Below, piece by piece: positions 1 to 8,187 of a DNA stretch of 38,255 nt. The DNA is taken from the NCBI GenBank assembly GCA_025463305.1, contig JAOBWK010000077.1, forward strand, positions 1 through 38,255, read 5' to 3'. The first letter of the stretch is position 1; each line of letters begins with the position of its first letter. The notes below the pieces were generated by a model that had not been told where the DNA came from, searched no databases, and worked only from the letters and a program-made list of their open reading frames with translations. A program made the position numbers and the translations under genes. Origin of the DNA: Ilumatobacteraceae bacterium. GTDB taxonomy: Bacteria; Actinomycetota; Acidimicrobiia; Acidimicrobiales; Ilumatobacteraceae.

Positions 1-863
1 TGGATCGACGTGCCGTAACGCAGCATCTCGTCGACGGCCGTCGGCCACAACGACTCGTCGCCACGCAGCCGTTCGGCCTCTCCGGGGTTGTCGATCAGAG
101 CGAGCATCGCATGGTTGACGAGGTTCCGGGTCGTCTCGTTGCCGGCGACGATCAGCGTCACAAAGAACATGTTCAGCTCGCCGTCGTCGAGGCGCTGTCC
201 GTCGACCTCGGCGTTGACGAGGGCGGTCATGATGTCGTCGCGCGGTTCGGCGCGACGGGCGGCGGCCATCTGATCGCACAGCGCGTAGACCTCCATCGCT
301 GCCATCTGACCGGCGTTCTCGCCACCGATGTCGTCGAGCGAGCCGATCATCATGTTGGTCAGCTCGACCATGCGCGGCCACAGCTCGTCGTCGAGGCCGA
401 GCATCGTGCAGATCGTCTGGATCGGCACCTTCGACGCGATGTCGTTGACGAACTCGCACTCACCGCGCCCGATCACGTCGTCGACCACGCGCACCGCGCG
501 GGCGTCGATGTCCTCGATCAGCTTGTTGATCACGCGCGGGGTGAAGCCCTTGGCGACGATGTTGCGGTAGCGGGTGTGCTGCGGATCGTCCATGTTCAGC
601 ACGCTGAGCCGCAGCATCATCAGCGTCTCCTCGTCCTGATCGGGGATGAACGTCGCGCCGAGCGCGGACGAGAACGTGCGCGGGTCGCGGCTGATCCGCT
701 TCACGTCGGCGTGCTTGGTGACCGCCCAGAACCCCGATCCGCCATGCTCGGTGTGCCAGTAGACGGGGGCCTCGCGACGGAGGATGTCGAACTGGTCGTG
801 GGGCACGCCACGCGCCCACGTGTCGGCGAGGAGGTCGATGCGCGGCAAGTCGGTGGTGCTCAT
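1..863 (-). CDS. Cytochrome P450, N-terminal 287 residues (runs off the left edge)
   Basis: A soluble bacterial-type P450 monooxygenase; the substrate cannot be told from sequence. Seen: the oxygen-binding I-helix motif A240-G-N-E-T-T245, and the K-helix ExxR motif (EMLR) near residue 281, just before the window ends. The heme-ligand cysteine lies outside the window. There is no signal peptide or membrane anchor, as expected for bacterial class I P450s fed by ferredoxin. The ATG at 863 overlaps the TGA of the upstream TetR gene (ATGA), so the two are translationally coupled and probably share the promoter and palindrome at 1500-1521. The family is certain. The substrate and CYP subfamily are not, although steroid, terpene or fatty-acid substrates would suit the catabolic surroundings. 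Confidence 0.93.
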   Translation of the reverse strand, partial: MSTTDLPRIDLLADTWARGVPHDQFDILRREAPVYWHTEHGGSGFWAVTKHADVKRISRDPRTFSSALGATFIPDQDEETLMMLRLSVLNMDDPQHTRYRNIVAKGFTPRVINKLIEDIDARAVRVVDDVIGRGECEFVNDIASKVPIQTICTMLGLDDELWPRMVELTNMMIGSLDDIGGENAGQMAAMEVYALCDQMAAARRAEPRDDIMTALVNAEVDGQRLDDGELNMFFVTLIVAGNETTRNLVNHAMLALIDNPGEAERLRGDESLWPTAVDEMLRYGTSI

Positions 864-1492
864 GGGTTGACTCCTGTGCTGTTGGGTTGGGGGGTGTTCG
901 ATTGGGGTTGGTCGGTGACGGAAGTGATCGCCGAAGTGACGACGAGGTGGTGCAGGGTGCGCACCGCCATCTCGTCGGTGATCGAGCCGGGCGAGACCTG
1001 GTGCATCATCGCCATGCCGAACAGCACGCCGACGACGGCCGGCGCGTTCTCGCGTGCGGCGCCGAACTCCGGCCACGGCTCGGGCAGCATGCCGATCCCC
1101 TCCCACGTCGCGGCGTAGCGGGTGCGCAGCCGTTCGAGCGCCACCGGGTTGCGGATCGCGTGGCTCCACACCTCGTGCTCCAGCGCCAGCCACCGCGCCG
1201 ACGAGGGCTGCGAGACGGCGCGCCAGAGCGCAGCCAGTCGCCCGTCGGCGTCGTCGGCCAGCTCCAGCTCGGCAGCGACCACCGTCGCGGTGTCGCCCAA
1301 CCACTCGTCGACGACGGCGAACAGCAGCTCGTCCTTGCTGGCGAAGTGGCCGTACAGCGCGCCCACCGTGCGCCCGGCGCGCTGGGCGATCGCGTCGACG
1401 GAGGCACCGGCGATGCCGTGCTCGGCGAACAGGTCGGCCGCGGCCGCGAGCAGCCGTCCTCGGGTCTCGGCCTTGCGATCGTTCTGACGCAT
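860..1492 (-). CDS. TetR/AcrR-family transcriptional regulator
   Basis: A 210-residue one-component regulator. Residues about 10-55 form the TetR helix-turn-helix (TRGRLLAAAADLFAEHG, then the recognition helix around VGALYGHFASKDELL). The rest is a helical ligand-binding and dimerisation domain. It is the first gene of a two-gene unit: its TGA overlaps the ATG of the P450 by four bases. A perfect 22-bp palindrome lies only 7 bp upstream of its ATG, covering the expected ribosome-site/promoter area, so autorepression that also controls the P450 is likely (inference). The inducer is unknown, but the P450 substrate or product is the natural guess. Confidence 0.92.
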   Translation of the reverse strand: MRQNDRKAETRGRLLAAAADLFAEHGIAGASVDAIAQRAGRTVGALYGHFASKDELLFAVVDEWLGDTATVVAAELELADDADGRLAALWRAVSQPSSARWLALEHEVWSHAIRNPVALERLRTRYAATWEGIGMLPEPWPEFGAARENAPAVVGVLFGMAMMHQVSPGSITDEMAVRTLHHLVVTSAITSVTDQPQSNTPQPNSTGVNP

Positions 1493-1499
1493 GCCAGAA

Positions 1500-1521
1500 A
1501 CATAGCGAGCGCTCGCTATGT
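1500..1521. promoter_or_regulatory. 22-bp perfect palindrome, probable TetR operator
   Basis: Half-site ACATAGCGAGC followed directly by its exact reverse complement GCTCGCTATGT, with the centre between 1510 and 1511. It sits 7 bp upstream of the start codon of the TetR gene and 34 bp beyond the 1487-1491 start region. Length and symmetry are typical of TetR operators, so repression of the TetR-P450 unit is the likely role. There is little room for a normal leader between this site and the ATG. Confidence 0.8.
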
Positions 1522-1555
1522 GGTCAACGCGCCCCCACGTCGGGCGCTGATCGGA

Positions 1556-1948
1556 TCAGCGGACGTCGGTGACGAGCGCCCGCGTCGGCGCGAAGTCGAT
1601 GATGAGCCGGTGATCGTCGGGACCGTCGAAGTTGCGGAAGTCGGCGCCGTAGCGCACCGCGATGCGGTCCGCGATCGCATAGTCCGCGTCGTCGACGAGC
1701 GTCGCCGTGCCGCGGATCTCGACGTAGTAGTCGACGGACCCGGGCAGGAAGATCAGCATCGAGATGTTCGGGTTGGCCGCGATGTTCTTGGTCTTCTGCC
1801 GGCGGGCGACGGCGGACACGATGATGTGGTCACCGTCGACGAGGTACCACACCGCCGTCATCTGCGGATCGCCCTTGGGGCCGATGGTGGCCACCGTGGC
1901 GATGGTGTTGGCGAGGATCTCAGGGTCGATGGTGTCGAGCACGGTCAT
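1556..1948 (-). CDS. PPOX-class (pyridoxamine-phosphate-oxidase-like) flavin/F420-binding protein
   Basis: A 130-residue split-barrel protein of the PNPOx-like superfamily. Typical features are the opening MTVLDTIDPEILANTIATVATIG region, the strand pattern PQMTAVWYLVDGDHIIVS, and the phosphate-contacting RRQKTKNIAANP segment seen in F420-dependent PPOX proteins of actinobacteria. The length is usual for the family. It probably binds F420 or FMN and reduces a small substrate, but the substrate is unknown. It lies 14 bp downstream of the SnoaL-like gene on the same strand, so the two are probably co-transcribed. Confidence 0.85.
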   Translation of the reverse strand: MTVLDTIDPEILANTIATVATIGPKGDPQMTAVWYLVDGDHIIVSAVARRQKTKNIAANPNISMLIFLPGSVDYYVEIRGTATLVDDADYAIADRIAVRYGADFRNFDGPDDHRLIIDFAPTRALVTDVR

Positions 1949-1962
1949 GGGCGGGAGCGTAC

Positions 1963-2409
1963 TCAGCCGCCGATCGCGAGCAGCTCGCCGCGTCCGATCT
2001 GGCGGACGAGGTCGGCGCTGTCGAAGTAGACCCGCTCGTTGGTGATCTGGTCCCCGTCGAAGAAGAACACCGCGATCACCGGCACGCGGTACGCCTGGCC
2101 CGTCGGCGGCAGTCCGTAGAACTCACCGAGGTTGGTGCCGAGCAGATCGAACTCGGCGATCACCGCGTCGTCGGCGACGTGCAGCCGCACGTTCTCGTGG
2201 CGCTGGTCCGGGAACGCCGTGCGCGTGGTCCGGTAGTAGCCCATCACCTCGTCGTCGCCGTCGAAGACCTGCCCGGTGGGCATGATCTCGTAGTGCGGGG
2301 CGTGCCCGTTGAACGTGGCGAGCGTCAGCTCGAACTCCTGGGTCACCTCGCTCCGGAAGTGCTCGTGGATCAGCTCCAGCCGCCGTGCGCGCAGTTCGTC
2401 CGTGATCAT
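1963..2409 (-). CDS. SnoaL-like / NTF2-fold protein
   Basis: A 148-residue protein of the NTF2/SnoaL-like fold: N-terminal helices, a segment around YEIMPTGQVFDGDDEVMGYY (common in ester-cyclase-like members), then strands ending in FFFDGDQITNERVYFDSADL. The ATG at 2409 was chosen because a run of G (GGGGGG) lies a few bases upstream and residue 1 matches the family's usual beginning; a longer open frame upstream has no family resemblance. Such proteins are small isomerases, hydrolases or polyketide cyclases, or have no known activity; the substrate cannot be assigned. It is first in a unit with the PPOX gene. Confidence 0.8.
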   Translation of the reverse strand: MITDELRARRLELIHEHFRSEVTQEFELTLATFNGHAPHYEIMPTGQVFDGDDEVMGYYRTTRTAFPDQRHENVRLHVADDAVIAEFDLLGTNLGEFYGLPPTGQAYRVPVIAVFFFDGDQITNERVYFDSADLVRQIGRGELLAIGG

Positions 2410-2520
2410 GGTCCCCCCTGTTGGTCCGGGTGCAGTCCAGCAGACCGCGTCCGCGCTGTCGACCCCGGATCTGTGCGAGGCGCGAACGGATGACACCGAG
2501 CAACGTGACACCATGACGGG

Positions 2521-3279
2521 ATGGCTTCGTGGTTCCGGTCCCGTCCGCGTCGGGCCACCGCGCCGCGCCGGCCACACGGCGCGACCTCGGCACACATGTG
2601 GTTCCACGACCTGCCGCCCGGTCCGTGGCGGAGCGTGTCGGCGACGCTCGAGATCGTCACCGAGCCGAGGGCCGACTCGCTGTACTTCTGGGCGCTGCAG
2701 GCGACGTTCACCGACGGCACCGGCGCCCCGCACGGCGTGGCCCACACCGGGCTGCAGTGGAACCCGCGCCATCCCGGCAACCGCGCGGTGAACTGGGGCG
2801 GCTACCGGCAGGCCGCCGACGTCACGAGCATCCTCGACGGCACGCACTCGGCGCTGCCGGGCATCCCCGGCGACGAGAACACCCGCAACTTCGCCTGGCG
2901 CGCCGGCGTCGGCTATCGCTTCACCATCGCGCGTGGCGACCAGGGTTGGCGATCGACGGTGACCGACCTCGAGACGGGCGCGCAGACCGTCATCCGCGAG
3001 CTCCTCGCCGCCGGCGATCGGCTCGCCGGGTTCGTCGTGTGGATGGAGGTCTTCGCCCCGTGCGACGCGCCGACCACGACGGTGCGGTGGAGCGATCTCG
3101 AGATGGCGGACGACGATCGTCAGGCCCGGCACTCCGTGCGCTCGGTCGCGACGAGCTTCCCCGATGCGGCCGGCGGCTGCACGAACAACGACTCGCGCGT
3201 CGACGGCAACGGTGGCTGGTTGCAGCTCACCAACGACGAGAGGACGGCCGCCACGGCGACCGTCCTCTCGGTTGATTGA
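2521..3279 (+). CDS. Hypothetical protein, beta-rich, no family recognised
   Basis: I do not recognise this 252-residue product. The coding frame is credible: codon third positions are strongly GC, and hydrophobic alternation suggests a beta-sandwich (LYFWALQATFTDG, VGYRFTIARGDQGWRSTVTDLETG, LAGFVVWMEVFAPCD). Together with conserved-looking W and N residues this recalls secreted carbohydrate- or ligand-binding proteins, but that is only an impression. There is no convincing signal peptide. The first 25 residues are Arg/Pro-rich and unlike the rest, so ATG 2596 (residue 26) may be the true start, giving 227 residues. The 3' end contains a 10-bp inverted repeat and faces the convergent amidohydrolase gene. 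Confidence 0.6.
   Translation: MASWFRSRPRRATAPRRPHGATSAHMWFHDLPPGPWRSVSATLEIVTEPRADSLYFWALQATFTDGTGAPHGVAHTGLQWNPRHPGNRAVNWGGYRQAADVTSILDGTHSALPGIPGDENTRNFAWRAGVGYRFTIARGDQGWRSTVTDLETGAQTVIRELLAAGDRLAGFVVWMEVFAPCDAPTTTVRWSDLEMADDDRQARHSVRSVATSFPDAAGGCTNNDSRVDGNGGWLQLTNDERTAATATVLSVD
3238..3269. terminator. Hairpin between convergent genes, inside the 3' end of the hypothetical gene
   Basis: A perfect 10-bp inverted repeat (GAGAGGACGG at 3238-3247, CCGTCCTCTC at 3260-3269) with a 12-nt loop that can itself pair. It lies just before the stop of the rightward gene (3277-3279) and 23 bp from the end of the leftward amidohydrolase, so it could end transcription in both directions. There is no T-tract, which is common for high-GC actinobacteria. 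Confidence 0.5.
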
Positions 3280-3291
3280 GCTGGGAACTGC

Positions 3292-4518
3292 TCAGGCGTT
3301 GAGCAGCTGCTCCTGCGACCGCAGCAGCGCCTGGTTGGCACCGTCGGGCAGCGAGACGAGTGGCCGGGCGACGTCGGCGACGCGCGGGCCGATCTTGTCG
3401 GCCAGCGGCTGCAGCTTGGCGAGGTCGAAGCCGTAGAGGTCGGCCGCCGTGCCGGCGAGCATCTGCTGCACGGTGGTGCGGTCGAGGCCCGACATCGTCT
3501 GGCGCAGCGACTCGAGCGTGAAGGGGTAGGTGCCCTCTTCGTGCGGGTAGTCGCTACCCCACATGAACCGGTCGGGGCCGACCTCGTCGAGGCAGGCCGC
3601 GATGTCGGCCGGGGTCGGCTGGCTGGCGCCGACGTAGCAGTTCTGGTGGAAGTACTCGGTGGCCGACTTCGGCGGCACGGTCTCGCCCTCGAAGCGCATC
3701 TCGCCGACCTTGTTCGAACGCATGTTGAACAGGAACGTGTCGAGCTGCTTGAGCGTCGGCGGGATCCACGCGCAACCCATCTCGGTCATCACGAACTTCA
3801 GCTTCGGGAAGCGCTCGAAGACGCCGCCGAGGGTGAGGTACACGAACGGGCGCTGCGAGTAGAAGCTGATCTCGAGGAAGTGCACGAGCGGCATCGCCGG
3901 TGCCTGCTGGTACACCGGGCCGCCGGTGCCGCTGTGGCTGTTGACGGGCACGCCGAGCTCCTCGCACAGGCGCCACACGGGATCGTGGTCGGGGTGGTAC
4001 AGCGGCTTGATCCAGTCCGTCGTGGGCGGGATGGAGCCGACGAGCACGCCGCCGCGAAGGCCGTTGTCGTGGCACCACTGGACGTCGGCGAGGGCGTCCT
4101 CGGTGTTGTTGAGGAAGATCTGGCCGATGCCGGCGCGGCGGTCGGGCTGCTCGGCGACGAAGTCCTTCATCCAGCGGTTGTGGGCGCGGATGCCGGCGAG
4201 GCGGTGCTCGTACTCGTCGGGCTTCGGCGGCTGGGCGAAGAGCACGAAGTTCGGGAAGAACGGCGGCACCGTGTTCGGGAAGATGACCTCGGCGACGACG
4301 CCGTCGGCCTCCTGATCGTGGTTGCGGCGCTCGGTGTCCCAGTTGCGGATGCGGAGGTCGGTCTCCTTCAGGTCCTTGAACGGGTTCTTGTACTTGCCGC
4401 GCCATGCGTCGAAGTCGTCGCGGTACTTCGGATCGAGGTACTCGCGGTACTGAGCGTGGCTCCCACCCGCGTGGGTGTCCGCCGAGATGATGATGTAGCG
4501 ATCGTCCGAATCGGTCAT
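3292..4518 (-). CDS. Amidohydrolase-2 (ACMSD-like) family metal-dependent hydrolase
   Basis: A 408-residue TIM-barrel protein of the amidohydrolase-2 family, which includes aminocarboxymuconate-semialdehyde decarboxylase and related aromatic-acid decarboxylases. Seen: the strand-1 metal motif ISADTHAGG near residue 12 (DxH in place of the more usual HxH), the NSHSG segment on a middle strand, and the strand-8 aspartate in MWGSDYPHEEGTYP. The length fits the family. Likely chemistry is hydrolysis or non-oxidative decarboxylation of a catabolic intermediate; the substrate is unknown. It starts at ATG 4518 (MTDSDDRYIII); an in-frame extension upstream has no family match. It is divergent from the PadR gene, with 131 bp between the starts. 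Confidence 0.85.
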   Translation of the reverse strand: MTDSDDRYIIISADTHAGGSHAQYREYLDPKYRDDFDAWRGKYKNPFKDLKETDLRIRNWDTERRNHDQEADGVVAEVIFPNTVPPFFPNFVLFAQPPKPDEYEHRLAGIRAHNRWMKDFVAEQPDRRAGIGQIFLNNTEDALADVQWCHDNGLRGGVLVGSIPPTTDWIKPLYHPDHDPVWRLCEELGVPVNSHSGTGGPVYQQAPAMPLVHFLEISFYSQRPFVYLTLGGVFERFPKLKFVMTEMGCAWIPPTLKQLDTFLFNMRSNKVGEMRFEGETVPPKSATEYFHQNCYVGASQPTPADIAACLDEVGPDRFMWGSDYPHEEGTYPFTLESLRQTMSGLDRTTVQQMLAGTAADLYGFDLAKLQPLADKIGPRVADVARPLVSLPDGANQALLRSQEQLLNA

Positions 4519-4623
4519 GGCCCAAACCGTACTGCGCATGTGGCCGTGACGGTCCCTCGAACGACACAGAAGCCGAGCCGGGAGTCGGCTCCGAACCTGC
4601 GGACCATCGCCACCTTGCGCATC

Positions 4624-4640
4624 TATACGCTGTGTGTATA
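4624..4640. promoter_or_regulatory. Interrupted palindrome TATAC-N7-GTATA, probable PadR operator
   Basis: Arms TATAC (4624-4628) and GTATA (4636-4640) are separated by 7 bp, and the right arm ends 9 bp before the PadR ATG. AT-rich bases are rare in this region, so the site also stands out as a probable -10 region. PadR proteins bind interrupted palindromes of this size at their own promoters. Regulation of the whole PadR-ABC operon from here is an inference. Confidence 0.6.
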
Positions 4641-4649
4641 CTCCGAGAG

Positions 4650-5174
4650 ATGAGTGTACCGCTGGCATTGTTGGGATTGCTCGAGCGCGAGCCGAGCTAC
4701 GGGTACGATCTGAAGCGCGACTACGACACGTTCTTCGGGCGTGGCAAGCCGCTGCCGTTCGGCCAGGTCTACGCGACGCTCGGCCGCCTGGCCAGGGACG
4801 GCAAGGTCACCGCCGCTGACGCCGAACCCGGTGCCGGTCCCGATCGGAAGCGCTACGTCATCACCGACGACGGCGTGAGCGACCTGCAGTCGTGGCTCAC
4901 CGAACCCGTCGCCCCGGAGCCGCACCTGCAGACGGTGCTGTTCGTCAAGGTCGTGCTCTCCATCCTCTCCGGCCGCTCGGCGGAGGAGTACCTCGACATC
5001 CAGCGAGCCGCGCACATGGCGCGCATGCGCGAGCTCACCAAGCTGCGTCGCAGCGCCAGCGTCGTCGACGCGCTGCTGGCCGACCACTCGCTGTTCCACC
5101 TCGAGGCGGACCTGCGGTGGATCGACCTCACGGCATCACGTCTCACCGCGCTGGCCGGCGAGGTGTCGGCGTGA
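4650..5174 (+). CDS. PadR-family transcriptional regulator
   Basis: A 174-residue regulator. The N-terminal winged helix (residues about 1-85) has the family signature: SVPLALLGLLEREPSYGYDL, then the KPLPFGQVYATLGRLARDGKV recognition helix and the wing PDRKRYVITDDG. The C-terminal helices (residues 95-174) are the dimerisation part found in the Vir-type PadR subgroup. ATG 4650 was chosen over an in-frame GTG at 4632 that lies inside the palindrome. The TGA overlaps the GTG start of the ABC ATPase gene (GTGA). PadR-ATPase-FtsX operons are a standard actinobacterial arrangement for exporters induced by their own substrate. Confidence 0.92.
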   Translation: MSVPLALLGLLEREPSYGYDLKRDYDTFFGRGKPLPFGQVYATLGRLARDGKVTAADAEPGAGPDRKRYVITDDGVSDLQSWLTEPVAPEPHLQTVLFVKVVLSILSGRSAEEYLDIQRAAHMARMRELTKLRRSASVVDALLADHSLFHLEADLRWIDLTASRLTALAGEVSA

Positions 5175-5887
5175 GCGCGCCGGCCCACGCCGTCCCGGCG
5201 GGCGATCTGGCGCCCGTGCTGGAGGCCCGCGACGTCGTGATCTCCTTCGGCGCCACGATGGCGTTGCGCGGCGCGAGCGTGGCCGTCGCGCCGGGTGAGC
5301 TGCTCGCCGTGATGGGCCCGAGCGGTTCCGGCAAGTCCACGCTCCTGCACTGCCTCGCCGGCATCCTCGTCCCCGACTCCGGCGAGGTGCTGTTCCAGGG
5401 TCGGCGCACCGACACCGTCCGCGAGTCGGAGCGGAGCGCGCTACGTCGGACCCGCTTCGGGTTCGTCTTCCAGTTCGGTCAGCTCGTCCCGGAGCTGACG
5501 GCCGAGGAGAACATCGCGCTGCCGTTGCTGTTGAACGGACTGAGCCGTTCCAAGGCACTCGCCGAGGCCCGCGGTTGGTTCGACCGCCTCGATCTCGGCG
5601 GCTTGGAGCAACGACGGTCGGGCGAGCTGTCCGGCGGGCAGGCCCAGCGCGTCGCGCTCGCCCGTGGTCTCGTCGCCAAGCCCGACGTCGTGTTCGCCGA
5701 CGAGCCGACCGGGTCGCTCGACTCCCTCGCCGGCGAGCAGGTGATGGAGCTGCTCGTCGGTGCCGCACGCGACCAGGGCAGCACGGTGGTGCTGGTCACC
5801 CACGACCCCAGGGTCGCCGCGTACGCGGACCGCGAGATCATCGTCCGCGACGGGCGCGTCGCCGGTTCAGGGCTCGGCCCAGCATGA
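5171..5887 (+). CDS. ABC transporter ATP-binding protein (MacB/LolD type)
   Basis: A 238-residue nucleotide-binding subunit with the full set of motifs: Walker A GPSGSGKST (49-57), Q-loop Q101, signature LSGGQAQR (153-160), Walker B VVFADEPTGSLD (from 173), H-loop H211 in VTHD. The PTGSLD extension and the size place it in the MacB/LolD/FtsE group, which pairs with FtsX-type permeases rather than with solute importers. It starts at GTG 5171 inside the PadR stop, and its own stop overlaps the permease start (ATGA at 5884), so all three genes are translationally coupled. Expected role: drive a permease that extrudes or extracts a membrane-active compound. Confidence 0.95.
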   Translation: MSAPAHAVPAGDLAPVLEARDVVISFGATMALRGASVAVAPGELLAVMGPSGSGKSTLLHCLAGILVPDSGEVLFQGRRTDTVRESERSALRRTRFGFVFQFGQLVPELTAEENIALPLLLNGLSRSKALAEARGWFDRLDLGGLEQRRSGELSGGQAQRVALARGLVAKPDVVFADEPTGSLDSLAGEQVMELLVGAARDQGSTVVLVTHDPRVAAYADREIIVRDGRVAGSGLGPA

Positions 5888-8145
5888 TCCGGCTCGGGTT
5901 CCGCCTCGCCGTCGCGGGCGGGCGGGAGGCCATCACCCGACTCGCGCTCATCGTCGTCGCCGTGGCGATCGGCGTGGCGTTGCTGTTGACGACGGTCGCC
6001 AGCATCAACGCCCTGCACGCGCAGAACGGCCGATACGCGTGGCTCGAGACCGGCTACTCCGGCGCCGCGGTCGCCGCGAGCGCCGATGGCCCGCAGCACG
6101 ACCCGATCTGGTGGCGGCTGACCGCCGATCACTTCGGCGGGCAGCGGATCGGACGCGTCGACGTCGCCGCGACGGGCACGAACTCCCCATTGCCACCCGG
6201 CATCCCCGAGTTGCCGCGGCCCGGCACGTTCTACGCCTCGCCCGCCCTCGCGAAGCTGCTGCGCGACACGCCGGCCGACGAGCTCGGCGACCGGTTCCCC
6301 GGCACGCAGATCGGCACCATCGGGCCCGATGCGCTGCCGGCACCCGACTCGCTCGTCATCGTGATCGGCAGACGCGTCGCCGAGCTCGACCACGGCGGCG
6401 CGATCCTCGTCACGCAGATCAGCACGACGTCACCCAGTCAGTGCCGAGGCGAGTGCGCCTTCCAGGTCGGCACGGACGACAACGGCATCATCCTCATCCT
6501 CTCGGTCGTCGCCGCAGCACTGCTGTTCCCGGTGCTGGTGTTCATCGGCGGGGCGACGCGACTGTCGGCGACCCGGCGCGAGCAGCGCTTCGCGGCGATG
6601 CGGCTGGTCGGCGCGACACCACGCCAGATCTCGACGCTGTCGACCGTCGAGTCGGTGGTCGCCACCGTCATCGGGATCGCGCTGGGTTTCGGTCTGTTCG
6701 TCGTCGCCCGGTCGGAGATCGCCAAGATCCCCTTCACCGGCGCGCGCTTCTTCACCTCGGATCTCACCGTCGACCGCACCGACATCCTGCTCATCGTGAT
6801 CGGCCTGCCGTTGGCCGCAGCCGTTGCCGCACGGATCGCGCTGCGACGCGTGCAGATCTCCCCGCTCGGTGTGAGCCGCCGCGTCACGCCGAGGTCGCCT
6901 CGCGCCTGGCGCGTGCTCCCGGTGCTCGCCGGCATCGGGTGGCTCACCTACCTCGCCGCCACCGACGACGTCGCCGGCTGGACGAGCCAGGATCAGGCGT
7001 ACGCCTACCTCGCCGGTGTGTTCACGGTGATGATCGGGCTCGTCGTCAGCGGCCCGTGGGTGACGATGGTGGGCTCGCGGTTCCTGGCGGCTCGGGCGAA
7101 GCGACCGGCGAGCCTGATCGCTGCGCGTCGCCTCGGCGACAGCCCGTCGACGGGCTTCCGCGCCATCAGCGGGCTCGTCCTCGCGGTCTTCGTCGCGAGC
7201 TGTGCGATCGGGATCATCACCGGCATCGAGTCCGGCAATGCCGGTGCCGCCGGAAGCACAGCGGATGCGAAGGGGCTCCTCCAGGAGTCGTTCTTCGGAC
7301 CCGACGAACAGCAACCGGCCACGGCCGCCGTCGGAGCCGGCGGGCTCGACGATCTGTCGTCGGTCCCCGGCGTGCAGGGCACGATCGTCGTCCGCCAGAG
7401 CGGGCGCGATCAACCCTTCCCCCCACCTCCGATGTTGATCGCCCGATGCGACCAGCTCGCGACCACGACCGCGCTGGGTCGCTGCGCTCCGGGCGCCGAG
7501 CTGGCGAGCGTCCTGATCGACTTCGGCGGCGCCGTCATCGACCGCTCGAAGCCGATGACCCAGATCACGTGGCCCTCGTCGACGTTGAGCCTCGAGCAGT
7601 TCGAAGCGCTCCCGGTGCAGTCGATCATCGTCGCCACCGACGGCACGACGTCCGCCGTGGAACGCGCCCGCACCGTCCTGGAGCGGAACATCGTCGTCAT
7701 CGACGGCCCCGAGACCGTGACCGAGCAGAACGCGGAGCACACCCACCTCGTCGACAGCTACCGGCGCCTCGCCAACGTCGTGCTCCTCACCAGTTTGCCG
7801 ATCGCCGGATGCAGCCTCGCGGTCAGCGTTGCGGGCAGCCTCGCCGAACGCCGGCGTCCGTTCAGCCTGCTCCGCCTCACCGGGGTACCACTCTCGACGC
7901 TGCGGCGGGTCGTCACGCTGGAGGCAGCCGTCCCGCTGCTGATCGGCGTCGTCGTGTCGGCCTGCGTCGGGCTCCTCTCAGCGGCGTTGTTCCTGCGCGC
8001 CCAGCTCGGGGAGGCGCTGCAGCCACCGTCGGTCGGGTACTACGCGCTCCTCGCCGGCGGCACCCTCGTCTCACTGGCGATCATCGCCTCGAACCTGCCG
8101 CTGCTAGCGCGCCTCACCGGACCCGAGAGCGCGCGCAACGACTGA
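5884..8145 (+). CDS. FtsX-like ABC transporter permease
   Basis: A 753-residue membrane protein with the two-module FtsX layout. An N-terminal helix (about 18-40, LALIVVAVAIGVALLLTTVA) is followed by a long extracytoplasmic region, then a first group of three helices (about 200-325, starting GIILILSVVAAALLFPVLVFIGG with the following cytoplasmic MRLVGATPRQI element). Further helices come around 340-440, then a second extracytoplasmic region with a Cys pair (ARCDQLATTTALGRCAPG). The C-terminal group of three helices carries the repeated LLRLTGVPLSTLRRVV coupling motif near residue 660. The doubled [L/M]RL-G-[A/V] motifs are the ATPase contact sites. The cargo is unknown; antimicrobial-peptide or lipid export is the usual role for PadR-controlled pairs. 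Confidence 0.92.
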   Translation: MIRLGFRLAVAGGREAITRLALIVVAVAIGVALLLTTVASINALHAQNGRYAWLETGYSGAAVAASADGPQHDPIWWRLTADHFGGQRIGRVDVAATGTNSPLPPGIPELPRPGTFYASPALAKLLRDTPADELGDRFPGTQIGTIGPDALPAPDSLVIVIGRRVAELDHGGAILVTQISTTSPSQCRGECAFQVGTDDNGIILILSVVAAALLFPVLVFIGGATRLSATRREQRFAAMRLVGATPRQISTLSTVESVVATVIGIALGFGLFVVARSEIAKIPFTGARFFTSDLTVDRTDILLIVIGLPLAAAVAARIALRRVQISPLGVSRRVTPRSPRAWRVLPVLAGIGWLTYLAATDDVAGWTSQDQAYAYLAGVFTVMIGLVVSGPWVTMVGSRFLAARAKRPASLIAARRLGDSPSTGFRAISGLVLAVFVASCAIGIITGIESGNAGAAGSTADAKGLLQESFFGPDEQQPATAAVGAGGLDDLSSVPGVQGTIVVRQSGRDQPFPPPPMLIARCDQLATTTALGRCAPGAELASVLIDFGGAVIDRSKPMTQITWPSSTLSLEQFEALPVQSIIVATDGTTSAVERARTVLERNIVVIDGPETVTEQNAEHTHLVDSYRRLANVVLLTSLPIAGCSLAVSVAGSLAERRRPFSLLRLTGVPLSTLRRVVTLEAAVPLLIGVVVSACVGLLSAALFLRAQLGEALQPPSVGYYALLAGGTLVSLAIIASNLPLLARLTGPESARND

Positions 8146-8187
8146 ACGGTCCTCGTGGCAGGCGGCGGAGCGGGTACCGTCTCGGGC

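Noticed and set aside
3541..4653. 370-codon plus-strand frame
   Set aside because: Antisense to the amidohydrolase, Val/Leu/Arg-rich shadow.
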